A DNA stretch of 21,042 nucleotides from Desulfonatronum sp. (GTDB lineage Bacteria > Desulfobacterota > Desulfovibrionia > Desulfovibrionales > Desulfonatronaceae). Numbering within the stretch: position 1 is the stretch's first letter; each line of letters starts with the position of its first letter. The stretch spans positions 1-21,042 of the forward strand of contig SKYX01000368.1 of the NCBI GenBank assembly GCA_007127655.1, written 5' to 3'. A program made the translations under genes and the position numbers. Below are positions 1 to 7,385 of this stretch, one piece after another. The notes under the pieces were generated by a model, which worked only from the letters and a program-made list of their open reading frames with translations, was not told the DNA's origin and did no database searches.

Positions 1-922
<922 letters not shown>

Positions 923-960
923 TCAACCTCCGTGAATAGGGATAACAGAAAGATAGGGGG

Positions 961-976
961 GGCTCCCGCGGGAGCC
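961..976. repeat. Perfect 16-bp palindrome in the por leader
   Basis: GGCTCCCGCGGGAGCC is its own reverse complement. In RNA it can form a 6-bp GC-rich stem with a CGCG loop. It lies 42-57 bp upstream of the por start codon, so it may be an operator or a leader hairpin. The function is not known. Confidence 0.5.
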
Positions 977-1107
977 GGGCGCATGCACATTACGACTGCC
1001 CGGTACCCTACCAAAAAACGTGCCGTAGTCGGAATATGCCGTGTACAAAAACATTTTAGAAAAAAGGTGCAGGTGTTTTTAGGTGAAAGGAAGAAAGGAC
1101 AAGGTGT

Positions 1108-1127
1108 ACGTCTGAAAAAAAAGACGT
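1108..1127. promoter_or_regulatory. Candidate operator site 1 (ACGTCT-N8-AGACGT)
   Basis: ACGTCT (1108-1113) and AGACGT (1122-1127) are perfect 6-bp inverted arms around an A-rich 8-base spacer. A second copy with the same arms starts exactly 50 bp downstream. Paired identical half-sites in a divergent promoter region suggest a dimeric regulator. The regulator is unknown, and an RNA hairpin is the alternative reading. Confidence 0.4.
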
Positions 1128-1157
1128 GACGGAGCATGTCCAAAATGGAACAAAAGC

Positions 1158-1176
1158 ACGTCTCCATCCTAGACGT
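1158..1176. promoter_or_regulatory. Candidate operator site 2 (ACGTCT-N7-AGACGT)
   Basis: ACGTCT (1158-1163) and AGACGT (1171-1176) repeat the arms of the site at 1108-1127 with a 7-base spacer of different sequence. Arms conserved around a changed spacer are what a protein-binding site would show. The centre lies about 138 bp upstream of the polyprenyl synthase start and 248 bp upstream of por. Confidence 0.4.
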
Positions 1177-1295
1177 TTCGAAATAAAAATGCCAGTCCGG
1201 AATATCGTATTGTCCGAAAAAACAGACTTAACCAGAGCGCGGCGGCTATCCATGCAAGAGAAAAATCCTTGCCTTGGACAAGGGAAGCGGATAAC

Positions 1296-1300
1296 AGGAG
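1296..1300 (+). promoter_or_regulatory. Ribosome binding site that sets the polyprenyl synthase start
   Basis: AGGAG lies 4 nt before the ATG at 1305. It favours this ATG over the in-frame TTG at 1269, which has no comparable site. Confidence 0.6.
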
Positions 1301-1304
1301 CCGG

Positions 1305-2354
1305 ATGCACGTTCTTCAAGGCCTTCTTCAGGACGAATTGCCGATCATCAACGACCGTTTGGCCCGGAAGACCCGGGAGTTGCCGGAACTGGTCCGCGCC
1401 GTGGCCGAGCATGTGCTCATGGCCGGGGGCAAGCGGTTGCGGCCTTTGCTGACCATCCTTTTTTTTCGGTGCGTTTCTCGCGGCACGGGTGAACGCGTTT
1501 TGTCCGCGTCTTCTTCTTTCCCATCCGCTTCAGGAGGATCGGACATTTATCCTCTGGCCTGCTCCATGGAGTTTCTGCATTCTGCCACGTTGCTGCATGA
1601 CGACATCCTGGACGGCAGCGATCTGCGCCGCGGACAGGCCACGGCGCATCTCGTCTATGGCAAGACCGAAACCATCCTGGCCGGAGACGTGCTGCTGGCC
1701 CTGGGAAACCGGTTGGTGGCCGAGTACGGGGACGCCCGGTTGAGTTGGAGGGTGGCCGAGGCCATCATGCGCACGGCTTCCGGAGAGATTCAGGAACTGG
1801 AGTGGATCAAACGGCCCGCCTTGTCCCTGGAGCACTATCTGGAGATCATCACCGGCAAGACGGCCTACCTGATCCAGGCGGCCTGTCACTGCGGGGCTCT
1901 GGCGGGCGGAGGGGACGAGCAAGCGGCCCAAGCGGCCCTGGATTACGGTATCAATCTGGGCATCGCTTTCCAGCTCACGGACGACGCCCTGGACTACTCG
2001 GCCAAGGCCGAGGTGGCCGGGAAGCCCGTGGGCAACGATCTGCGGGAAGGCAAGTTGACGTTGCCTCTGATCCTCTACATGGAAACCTTGTCCGAGGCCG
2101 AGCGGAAAGATATCTTGGCATGGGTACGTTCTCTGGGAGCCGTAGCCGATCCCGGCGCACTTTCAGCCCCGAACATGGCCCGCCACGAGCACGTCGTCCA
2201 GGCGGTGCGCGCGGCAGGGTGCGTGGAGCAGACCCGCGCCCAGGCGGCCCAGTACGTCGTCCTGGCTGAAAAGGCCCTTTCCTCCCTGCCTGAATGTCCG
2301 GAGCGCATCGCTCTTCAGGAAGCGCTCCAGCACACCCTGCACCGCGAAAAATAG
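1305..2354 (+). CDS. ispB: Long-chain trans-polyprenyl diphosphate synthase
   Basis: Builds the all-trans polyprenyl diphosphate side chain of menaquinone by adding isopentenyl diphosphate units to an allylic primer; cytoplasmic and Mg2+-dependent. The 349-residue protein shows GGKRLRPLL at 41-49, the first aspartate-rich motif DDILD at 99-103, GKTAYLIQAA near 184-193, and the second motif FQLTDDALDY with DDALD at 226-230, followed by KPVGNDLREGKLTLPL. The residue five before the first Asp is a small Ala, which fits a long-chain rather than a C15 product; exact chain length cannot be read. About 15 extra Ser/Gly-rich residues (near 66-80) lie between the first conserved helix and the first aspartate motif. 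The ATG at 1305 is preferred for its AGGAG. The gene is first of a plus-strand run with purL. The symbol follows the octaprenyl homologue; heptaprenyl or hexaprenyl synthase is equally possible. Confidence 0.9.
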   Translation: MHVLQGLLQDELPIINDRLARKTRELPELVRAVAEHVLMAGGKRLRPLLTILFFRCVSRGTGERVLSASSSFPSASGGSDIYPLACSMEFLHSATLLHDDILDGSDLRRGQATAHLVYGKTETILAGDVLLALGNRLVAEYGDARLSWRVAEAIMRTASGEIQELEWIKRPALSLEHYLEIITGKTAYLIQAACHCGALAGGGDEQAAQAALDYGINLGIAFQLTDDALDYSAKAEVAGKPVGNDLREGKLTLPLILYMETLSEAERKDILAWVRSLGAVADPGALSAPNMARHEHVVQAVRAAGCVEQTRAQAAQYVVLAEKALSSLPECPERIALQEALQHTLHREK

Positions 2355-2373
2355 TCCCGGCCCCACGCCGGGA
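2355..2373 (+). terminator. GC-rich hairpin directly after the polyprenyl synthase stop
   Basis: TCCCGGC and GCCGGGA form a 7-bp stem around a CCCAC loop, beginning at the base after the stop codon. No T-run follows, so this is at best an imperfect or Rho-assisted terminator, or an mRNA-stabilising hairpin. Confidence 0.35.
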
Positions 2374-2516
2374 GCAAATCCGAAATGGCCGCCTCCCGCA
2401 CCAACGCCGCTTTTTCATCAGCCCGATCAAGACGCCCTTCCTGGCGCCTCTCCTGGCGGATCGCACTCGTTCCGCCCAAAACAAACAGTCCTAGCGTCCT
2501 CGCCCCTCCTGTTTCG

Positions 2517-2538
2517 TTCCCATGCCCCAGCGTGGGAA
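2517..2538. repeat. 22-bp palindromic repeat (TTCCCATGC ... GCGTGGGAA)
   Basis: The 9-base arms TTCCCATGC and GCGTGGGAA pair around a CCCA loop, with one position reduced to a G-T pair. Palindromes of this kind (TTCCCACGC/GCGTGGGAA) recur as dispersed intergenic repeats in many bacteria; this copy directly precedes the GAACCGT repeat array. No T-run makes a terminator role unlikely. Confidence 0.55.
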
Positions 2539-2544
2539 AGAACA

Positions 2545-2584
2545 AACCGTGAACCGTTGAACCGTGAACCGTGAACCGTAAACC
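2545..2584. repeat. GAACCGT short tandem repeat array upstream of purL
   Basis: About five consecutive 7- to 8-base units of the type GAACCGT(T) fill this stretch and end about 10 bp before the purL ribosome binding site. The same unit, in both orientations, makes up the insertion inside the hybrid kinase at 8688-8948. Here it is intergenic, which shows that the family is not tied to that gene. Confidence 0.8.
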
Positions 2585-2593
2585 CAAGAGAAC

Positions 2594-2598
2594 AGGAG
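2594..2598 (+). promoter_or_regulatory. Ribosome binding site that sets the purL start
   Basis: AGGAG lies 5 nt before the ATG at 2604. The in-frame GTG at 2571 lies inside the GAACCGT repeat array and would add 11 residues coded by repeat DNA, so 2604 is preferred. Confidence 0.7.
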
Positions 2599-2603
2599 CG
2601 CCT

Positions 2604-5600
2604 ATGTTGTGGCGTGTGGAAGTGGGCCCGCGGCCCCATGTGACGGATACCCTGGGGAACCGGGTCAGCCGGAAGATTGCCCAGGAGTTGGGTCTTGCCG
2701 TGGACGGCGTACGGACGATCAAGGTCTTTACCGTGGCCGGGCTGGACGTAGTCCAAGTCCGGCTGGTCTTGGAGCGCCATGTACTCCACGATCCCATCCT
2801 GCACGAAGCGTCCCTGGAGCCCCTGTCCATGCCCGAGGTCGGTTTCGCCTGGACCCTGGAAGTGGGGTTCCGGCCCGGGGTGACGGACAACGAAGGTCGG
2901 ACCGCGGCCCAGAGCGTGGCCATGGTCTTGGATCTGCCCACGCCCTGGCCCAGGGATTTCGCCGTGTACACCTCCACCCGGTACCTGCTGTCCGGACAGC
3001 TCGACGAACATGACGCCCGGCGCATCGCCACGGACCTGCTGGCCAACGAACTGATTCAGCGCTTCGACTTGAAAAGCTTCGCCCAATGGCGGGTCGAGCC
3101 CGGGTTTCCGGCCCGGGCCGCTCAGGTGGTCGGCCGACCCAGCGACGCGGTGCAGGCCATCCCGCTTTCCGGTCTTAGTGACACGGAACTGCTGGAGATC
3201 AGCCGCAAGGGAGTTCTGGCCCTCAGTCTGGAGGAAATGCAGGCCATTCGAGGCTATTACCAGCGGTCGGACATCCGCGCGGCCCGCGCGGTCCAGGGGC
3301 TTTCGGAAGCGCCCACGGACGTGGAGCTGGAAGCCCTGGCTCAGACCTGGTCCGAGCACTGCAAGCACAAGATTTTCAGCGCCCTAATTGACTATCGGAT
3401 CACGGATGCAGACGGTTCCCCTGCTGCCGTGGGCGCTTTTAAAACCATCAACAGTCTCTACAAAACCTTTATCCAGAACCCCACGGCCCTGCTTCGAAGC
3501 CGGATGGGCGCGGACGACTTCTGTCTGTCCGTGTTCAAGGACAACGCCGGGGTGATCCGGTTCGACCAGGGCCACAACATCTGCGTCAAGGTGGAGACCC
3601 ACAACAGCCCCTCGGCCCTGGACCCGTACGGCGGGGCCCTGACCGGGATCGTGGGCGTGAACCGCGATCCCATGGGCACCGGTCTGGGCGCGAACCTGCT
3701 CTGCAATACCGACGTCTTCTGCCTGGGCTCGCCTTTTTACGATCAGCCACTGCCCCTGCGGCTGCTCCATCCCCGCCGGGTGCTGGAGGGCGTGCGCGAG
3801 GGCGTGGAGCACGGCGGGAACAAGTCCGGCATTCCCACGGTCAACGGCTCCCTGGTCTTTCACGAGCGGTTTCTGGGAAAGCCGTTGATCTTCTGCGGGA
3901 CCGTGGGGATTATGCCGGCCGTGGTGGCCGGGCGGCTCAGCCATGACAAGGAGGTCCGACCCGGAGACGTGGTTGTGATGATCGGTGGCCGGATCGGAAA
4001 GGACGGCATCCATGGAGCCACCTTTTCTTCAGAGGAATTGCATGAGGACTCCCCGGCCACAGCGGTGCAGATCGGCGACCCCATCACCCAGCGCAAGATG
4101 TACGACTTTTTGATGACTGCCCGGGATCGGGGTCTGTACCGGGCCATCACGGACAACGGCGCCGGGGGGTTGAGTTCCTCGGTGGGGGAGATGGCCCAGG
4201 ACAGCGGCGGCTGCGACCTGGACTTGAGCCTGGCCCCTCTGAAGTACGACGGCCTGATGCCCTGGGAGATCCTGCTCTCCGAAGCCCAGGAACGGATGAC
4301 CGCGGCCGTGGCCCCGGATGATCTGGACGCCTTCCTGGCCCTGGCCCGGCGCATGGACGTGGAGGCTACGGCCCTGGGGACGTTCACGGACAGTGGGCTG
4401 TTTCACGTCCGCTTTGGCGAACGGGTGGTGGGCAGCCTGGAGATGGATTTCCTGCATAACGGCACGCCCCAGATGCGGTTGGAGGCTGCTTGGAGCCCGC
4501 CGAAGCAGGAAGATATTTCGGTAGAGGCTTTGGGCGGACCCGAGGGAATCGGCGACACGGACCACGACAAGCTTTTGGAACGTATTCTTGGGCGGCTCAA
4601 CGTATGCAGCAAGGAGTACGTCATCCGTCAGTACGACCACGAGGTCCAGGGCGGGAGCGTGATCAAGCCCTTGATGGGCGCTGAGGCCGACGGCCCCACG
4701 GATGCGGCGGTGATCCGTCCGCTGCTGGATTCCCATCAGGGTTTGGTGGTTTCCCACGGGATTTGTCCCAAGTTCAGCGATCTGGACACCTACTGGATGA
4801 CCGCCAATGCCGTGGATGAGGCCGTGCGCAACGCCGTGGCCGTGGGCGCGGATCCCTCCCGGATGGCCGGAGTGGACAACTTCTGCTGGTGCGATCCGGT
4901 CCAGTCCGAAAAGACCCTGGACGGCCGCCACAAGCTGGCTCAGCTGGTCCGGGCCAACCAGGCCCTGGCTCACTACTGCCTCGCGTATGGCGTGCCCTGC
5001 GTTTCAGGCAAGGACTCCATGAAGAACGACTACTCCGTTGGCGGGGTCAAGATTTCCGTCCCGCCCACCGTGCTTTTCAGTCTGGTGGGCGTGGTGGAGG
5101 ACGTCCGGACCTGCGTGTCGTCGGACTTCAAGCAGCCTGGTGATCTGATCTACCTCTTGGGCGTGACCCGCTCCGAGTTGGGTGGCTCCGAATTGGCCGA
5201 CGAACTGGGGGTGTCCCAAGGGTTAATCCCTCAGGTGGACGCTCTGGCAAATCGCCTTCGCTACCACACCTTGCACGCGGCCATCCGTTCCGGCCTGGTC
5301 CGGGCGGCCCACGATCTCTCCGACGGCGGCCTGGGGGCGGCGCTGGCGGAAATGGCCATCGGCGGACGTTTGGGTGCGCGGATCGATCTGGCCCAGGTTC
5401 CGTCCTGCCCCCACGACCTGCCCGTGACAACCCTGCTCTACAGCGAATCCGCCGGTCGCCTGCTGGTCTGCGTGGGTCCGGACCAGGCACCGGAATTCGA
5501 AGCCCTGTTCGCGGGCCAAACCCTGGCCTGCATCGGCCACGTGGACCAGAACCCGACACTGCGCATCACCAATGCCGACGCCCCGGTGCTCGCCGCGTCC

Positions 5601-5645
5601 GTGGAACGCCTGGCCACAGCGTGGAAGGCGACCATGGACTGGTGA
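2604..5645 (+). CDS. purL: Phosphoribosylformylglycinamidine synthase, PurL with PurS-dimer-like N-terminus, no glutaminase domain
   Basis: Converts FGAR, ATP and ammonia to FGAM in the fourth step of purine synthesis, in the cytoplasm. In this 1013-residue protein, residues about 1-80 and 83-165 are two related PurS-like halves: VEVGPRPHVTDTLGNRV and LEVGFRPGVTDNEGRTA open them with matching patterns. The FGAM synthase core follows: TWSEHCKHK (His252), ETHNSPSALDPYGG (His333), GGNKSGIPTVNGS, DNGAGGLSSSVGEMA, then a second AIRS-type half with GKDSMKNDY and HDLSDGGLGAALAEMA. The protein ends without the glutaminase domain that brings the E. coli enzyme to nearly 1300 residues, so a separate PurQ is expected elsewhere, while a separate PurS should not be needed. 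AGGAG before the ATG at 2604 fixes the start. It ends 50 nt before the helicase gene, so co-transcription is plausible. Confidence 0.95.
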   Translation: MLWRVEVGPRPHVTDTLGNRVSRKIAQELGLAVDGVRTIKVFTVAGLDVVQVRLVLERHVLHDPILHEASLEPLSMPEVGFAWTLEVGFRPGVTDNEGRTAAQSVAMVLDLPTPWPRDFAVYTSTRYLLSGQLDEHDARRIATDLLANELIQRFDLKSFAQWRVEPGFPARAAQVVGRPSDAVQAIPLSGLSDTELLEISRKGVLALSLEEMQAIRGYYQRSDIRAARAVQGLSEAPTDVELEALAQTWSEHCKHKIFSALIDYRITDADGSPAAVGAFKTINSLYKTFIQNPTALLRSRMGADDFCLSVFKDNAGVIRFDQGHNICVKVETHNSPSALDPYGGALTGIVGVNRDPMGTGLGANLLCNTDVFCLGSPFYDQPLPLRLLHPRRVLEGVREGVEHGGNKSGIPTVNGSLVFHERFLGKPLIFCGTVGIMPAVVAGRLSHDKEVRPGDVVVMIGGRIGKDGIHGATFSSEELHEDSPATAVQIGDPITQRKMYDFLMTARDRGLYRAITDNGAGGLSSSVGEMAQDSGGCDLDLSLAPLKYDGLMPWEILLSEAQERMTAAVAPDDLDAFLALARRMDVEATALGTFTDSGLFHVRFGERVVGSLEMDFLHNGTPQMRLEAAWSPPKQEDISVEALGGPEGIGDTDHDKLLERILGRLNVCSKEYVIRQYDHEVQGGSVIKPLMGAEADGPTDAAVIRPLLDSHQGLVVSHGICPKFSDLDTYWMTANAVDEAVRNAVAVGADPSRMAGVDNFCWCDPVQSEKTLDGRHKLAQLVRANQALAHYCLAYGVPCVSGKDSMKNDYSVGGVKISVPPTVLFSLVGVVEDVRTCVSSDFKQPGDLIYLLGVTRSELGGSELADELGVSQGLIPQVDALANRLRYHTLHAAIRSGLVRAAHDLSDGGLGAALAEMAIGGRLGARIDLAQVPSCPHDLPVTTLLYSESAGRLLVCVGPDQAPEFEALFAGQTLACIGHVDQNPTLRITNADAPVLAASVERLATAWKATMDW

Positions 5646-5683
5646 GTGGGGGAGATTGCGGAAATCAACCGTTAAAAAGAAAT

Positions 5684-5688
5684 GAGGA
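5684..5688 (+). promoter_or_regulatory. Ribosome binding site that sets a TTG start for the helicase
   Basis: GAGGA lies 7 nt before the TTG at 5696. The alternative in-frame GTG at 5621 lies inside purL and gives an N-terminus with no family resemblance. Confidence 0.7.
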
Positions 5689-5695
5689 ACAACAA

Positions 5696-7234
5696 TTGAC
5701 TGAAGCGAATAATAGCCAACAATCCCAGATAGCCGGGCCGAATCCTGAACTTCCCGAGGCCGAATTGGCCGGATTGCCTGAGGCGCTACGAGAGGGCTGT
5801 GCCCGGGCCGGTTGGTCCGAACTGACGCTGGTTCAGACCAAGGCCATTCCGTACGTGCTGGCCGGGCAAGACGTCATGGTTCAGGCCCGGACCGGGAGCG
5901 GCAAGACCGGGGCCTTTATCCTGCCCTTGCTGGAACGGATCGACGTCTCCCGGCCGGACTGTCAGGCCCTGGTGCTGACTCCCACCCGGGAGCTGGCCCG
6001 GCAGGTGGCTGAGGAGGCCAAGGTTTTGGCCGGGGAGAGCGGGTTGAACGTGGTTCCGGTGTACGGAGGCGTAGGCTACGAGGCCCAGCGGGAGGCCTTT
6101 CGGTTGGGCGCGCACTTGGTGGTGGGCACCCCGGGTCGGATTCTGGATCATCTGCTGGGCCGCAATCTGACTTTGGATCGTCTGCGTACCCTGATCTTTG
6201 ACGAGGCGGACCGGATGCTTTCCGTGGGCTTCTACCCGGACATGCGTGAGCTACAACGCTACCTGCCGTCCGCCGGCTACGACGCCTTCATGTTTTCGGC
6301 CACCTACCCGGAAAGCGTGATCCGCCTGGGGCGGGAGTTCTTGAGCGAGCCGGCCTTTCTCGGTCTGTCCGGGGATCAGGTGCATATCGCGGAAATCGAC
6401 CATTCCTTCTGCGTGGTTCCACCCATGCAACGGGACAAGGTTCTGATCCGCCTTTTGGAGATGGAAAATCCCACCTCGGCGATCATCTTCTGCAATACCA
6501 AGAACAACGTGGAGTTCGTGGCGGCGATTCTCAAACAGTACGGGTTCGACGCCGAGGATATTTCCTCCAACCTCACCCAGAACAAGCGCGAGGAAGTCCT
6601 GGCCCGGATCCGTTCCGGCAATCTACGCTTTCTGGTGGCCACGGACGTGGCCGGACGGGGCATCGACATCCCCGGGTTGTCCCATGTCTTTTTGTACGAG
6701 GCCCCAGAGGATCCGGAATCCTATATCCATCGGGCCGGGCGCACCGGTCGGGCCGGCGCTTCGGGCTCGGTGATCACCCTGGTGGACATCATGGAGAAGA
6801 TCGAGCTGGGCCGGATCGCGACCCGGTTCGGAATCAAGATGCTGGAGCGCCCGGCCCCGGAAGAGGCCGACGTCCTGCCCGCGCTGGAGAACCGGATCAC
6901 GGTGTTGTTGGAAAACAAGCAACGTCGATTGACCTTGGCTCAAAAAGAGCGGGCCGCACGCTTTCTTCCGACTATCCCCAGATTCGCCGAGAGTGAGGAC
7001 ACCGCAACGTTGCTGGCCCTGCTTTTGGACGAGATGTACCAGCGCTCCATGAACGTCTCTCCGCCTCGCCCCGAGGTCGACGCCGAACCCAAGCTCCGGA
7101 AAAAGCCCGCAACCCGTACCGCTCAGGCCGATCCGTCCGTTGCGGCGGCCAAGAAGAAACGCCGCCGCAAGCCGAAGCCCAGGGAAGCAAGCAAAATGCC
7201 CGCCGAAGGTGGTTCAGGTGGATCGGAAGGTTAA
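5696..7234 (+). CDS. DEAD-box ATP-dependent RNA helicase
   Basis: Unwinds or remodels structured RNA with ATP, in the cytoplasm; the family acts in ribosome assembly, mRNA decay and cold adaptation. The 512-residue protein shows a Q-motif region (WSELTLVQTKAIP, 40-52), motif I ARTGSGKT (64-71), PTREL (96-100), TPGR (145-148), DEAD (169-172), SAT (201-203), then the second RecA-like domain with VATDVAGRGIDIP (314-326) and HRAGRTGRAG (345-354). After the core come about 120 residues ending in a Lys/Arg-rich tail (AAAKKKRRRKPKPREASK) that probably binds RNA without a fold. No DbpA-type RNA-binding domain is visible, so I give no symbol among deaD, rhlE and relatives. The start is TTG with GAGGA. 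The TAA stop abuts the 124-bp palindromic element, and the next gene is convergent. Confidence 0.93.
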   Translation: MTEANNSQQSQIAGPNPELPEAELAGLPEALREGCARAGWSELTLVQTKAIPYVLAGQDVMVQARTGSGKTGAFILPLLERIDVSRPDCQALVLTPTRELARQVAEEAKVLAGESGLNVVPVYGGVGYEAQREAFRLGAHLVVGTPGRILDHLLGRNLTLDRLRTLIFDEADRMLSVGFYPDMRELQRYLPSAGYDAFMFSATYPESVIRLGREFLSEPAFLGLSGDQVHIAEIDHSFCVVPPMQRDKVLIRLLEMENPTSAIIFCNTKNNVEFVAAILKQYGFDAEDISSNLTQNKREEVLARIRSGNLRFLVATDVAGRGIDIPGLSHVFLYEAPEDPESYIHRAGRTGRAGASGSVITLVDIMEKIELGRIATRFGIKMLERPAPEEADVLPALENRITVLLENKQRRLTLAQKERAARFLPTIPRFAESEDTATLLALLLDEMYQRSMNVSPPRPEVDAEPKLRKKPATRTAQADPSVAAAKKKRRRKPKPREASKMPAEGGSGGSEG

Positions 7235-7358
7235 CAGTCCGTTGAAAGACTCCCAATTGCTGCGTCGCTGCAAAAAGTTCAAGCTCTCACGGATGAATAA
7301 ATACGCTTCGACCTTGAACTTTTTTTGCTTCTTGCACTTGGGGTTTTTAAACGGACTG
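7235..7358. mobile_element. 124-bp palindromic MITE-like element, copy 1
   Basis: It is nearly identical to 17602-17725, with six differences in 124 positions counted by eye. Its ends are imperfect inverted repeats: CAGTCCGTTGAAAGACTCCC at the left matches the reverse complement of the right end (...GTTTTTAAACGGACTG) with a few mismatches. Inside lie further nested arms, GCAAAAAGTTCAA and TTGAACTTTTTTTGC, so the whole unit can fold into one long hairpin. Weaker similarity extends outward to 7231-7389. It carries no transposase and starts at the base after the helicase stop codon. It lies between convergent genes and could terminate both. Confidence 0.8.
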
Positions 7359-7385
7359 TCGAATTAGAACATTTTCAGCACTCAG

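Noticed and set aside
1011..1024. Possible sigma-54 promoter for por (GGCACG-N6-GG on the minus strand)
   Set aside because: The -24 part fits, but the near-invariant GC of the -12 element is GG here, and no sigma-54 activator site or gene is seen.
5621..5695. GTG start at 5621 for the helicase, overlapping purL
   Set aside because: It would add 25 residues unlike any helicase N-terminus, whereas TTG at 5696 has GAGGA at 7 nt.
7259..7367. Small open frames within the 124-bp elements (coding KKFKLSRMNKYAST in both copies)
   Set aside because: They follow from DNA-level identity of the palindromic elements; they have no ribosome binding site and run into different flanks at each copy.
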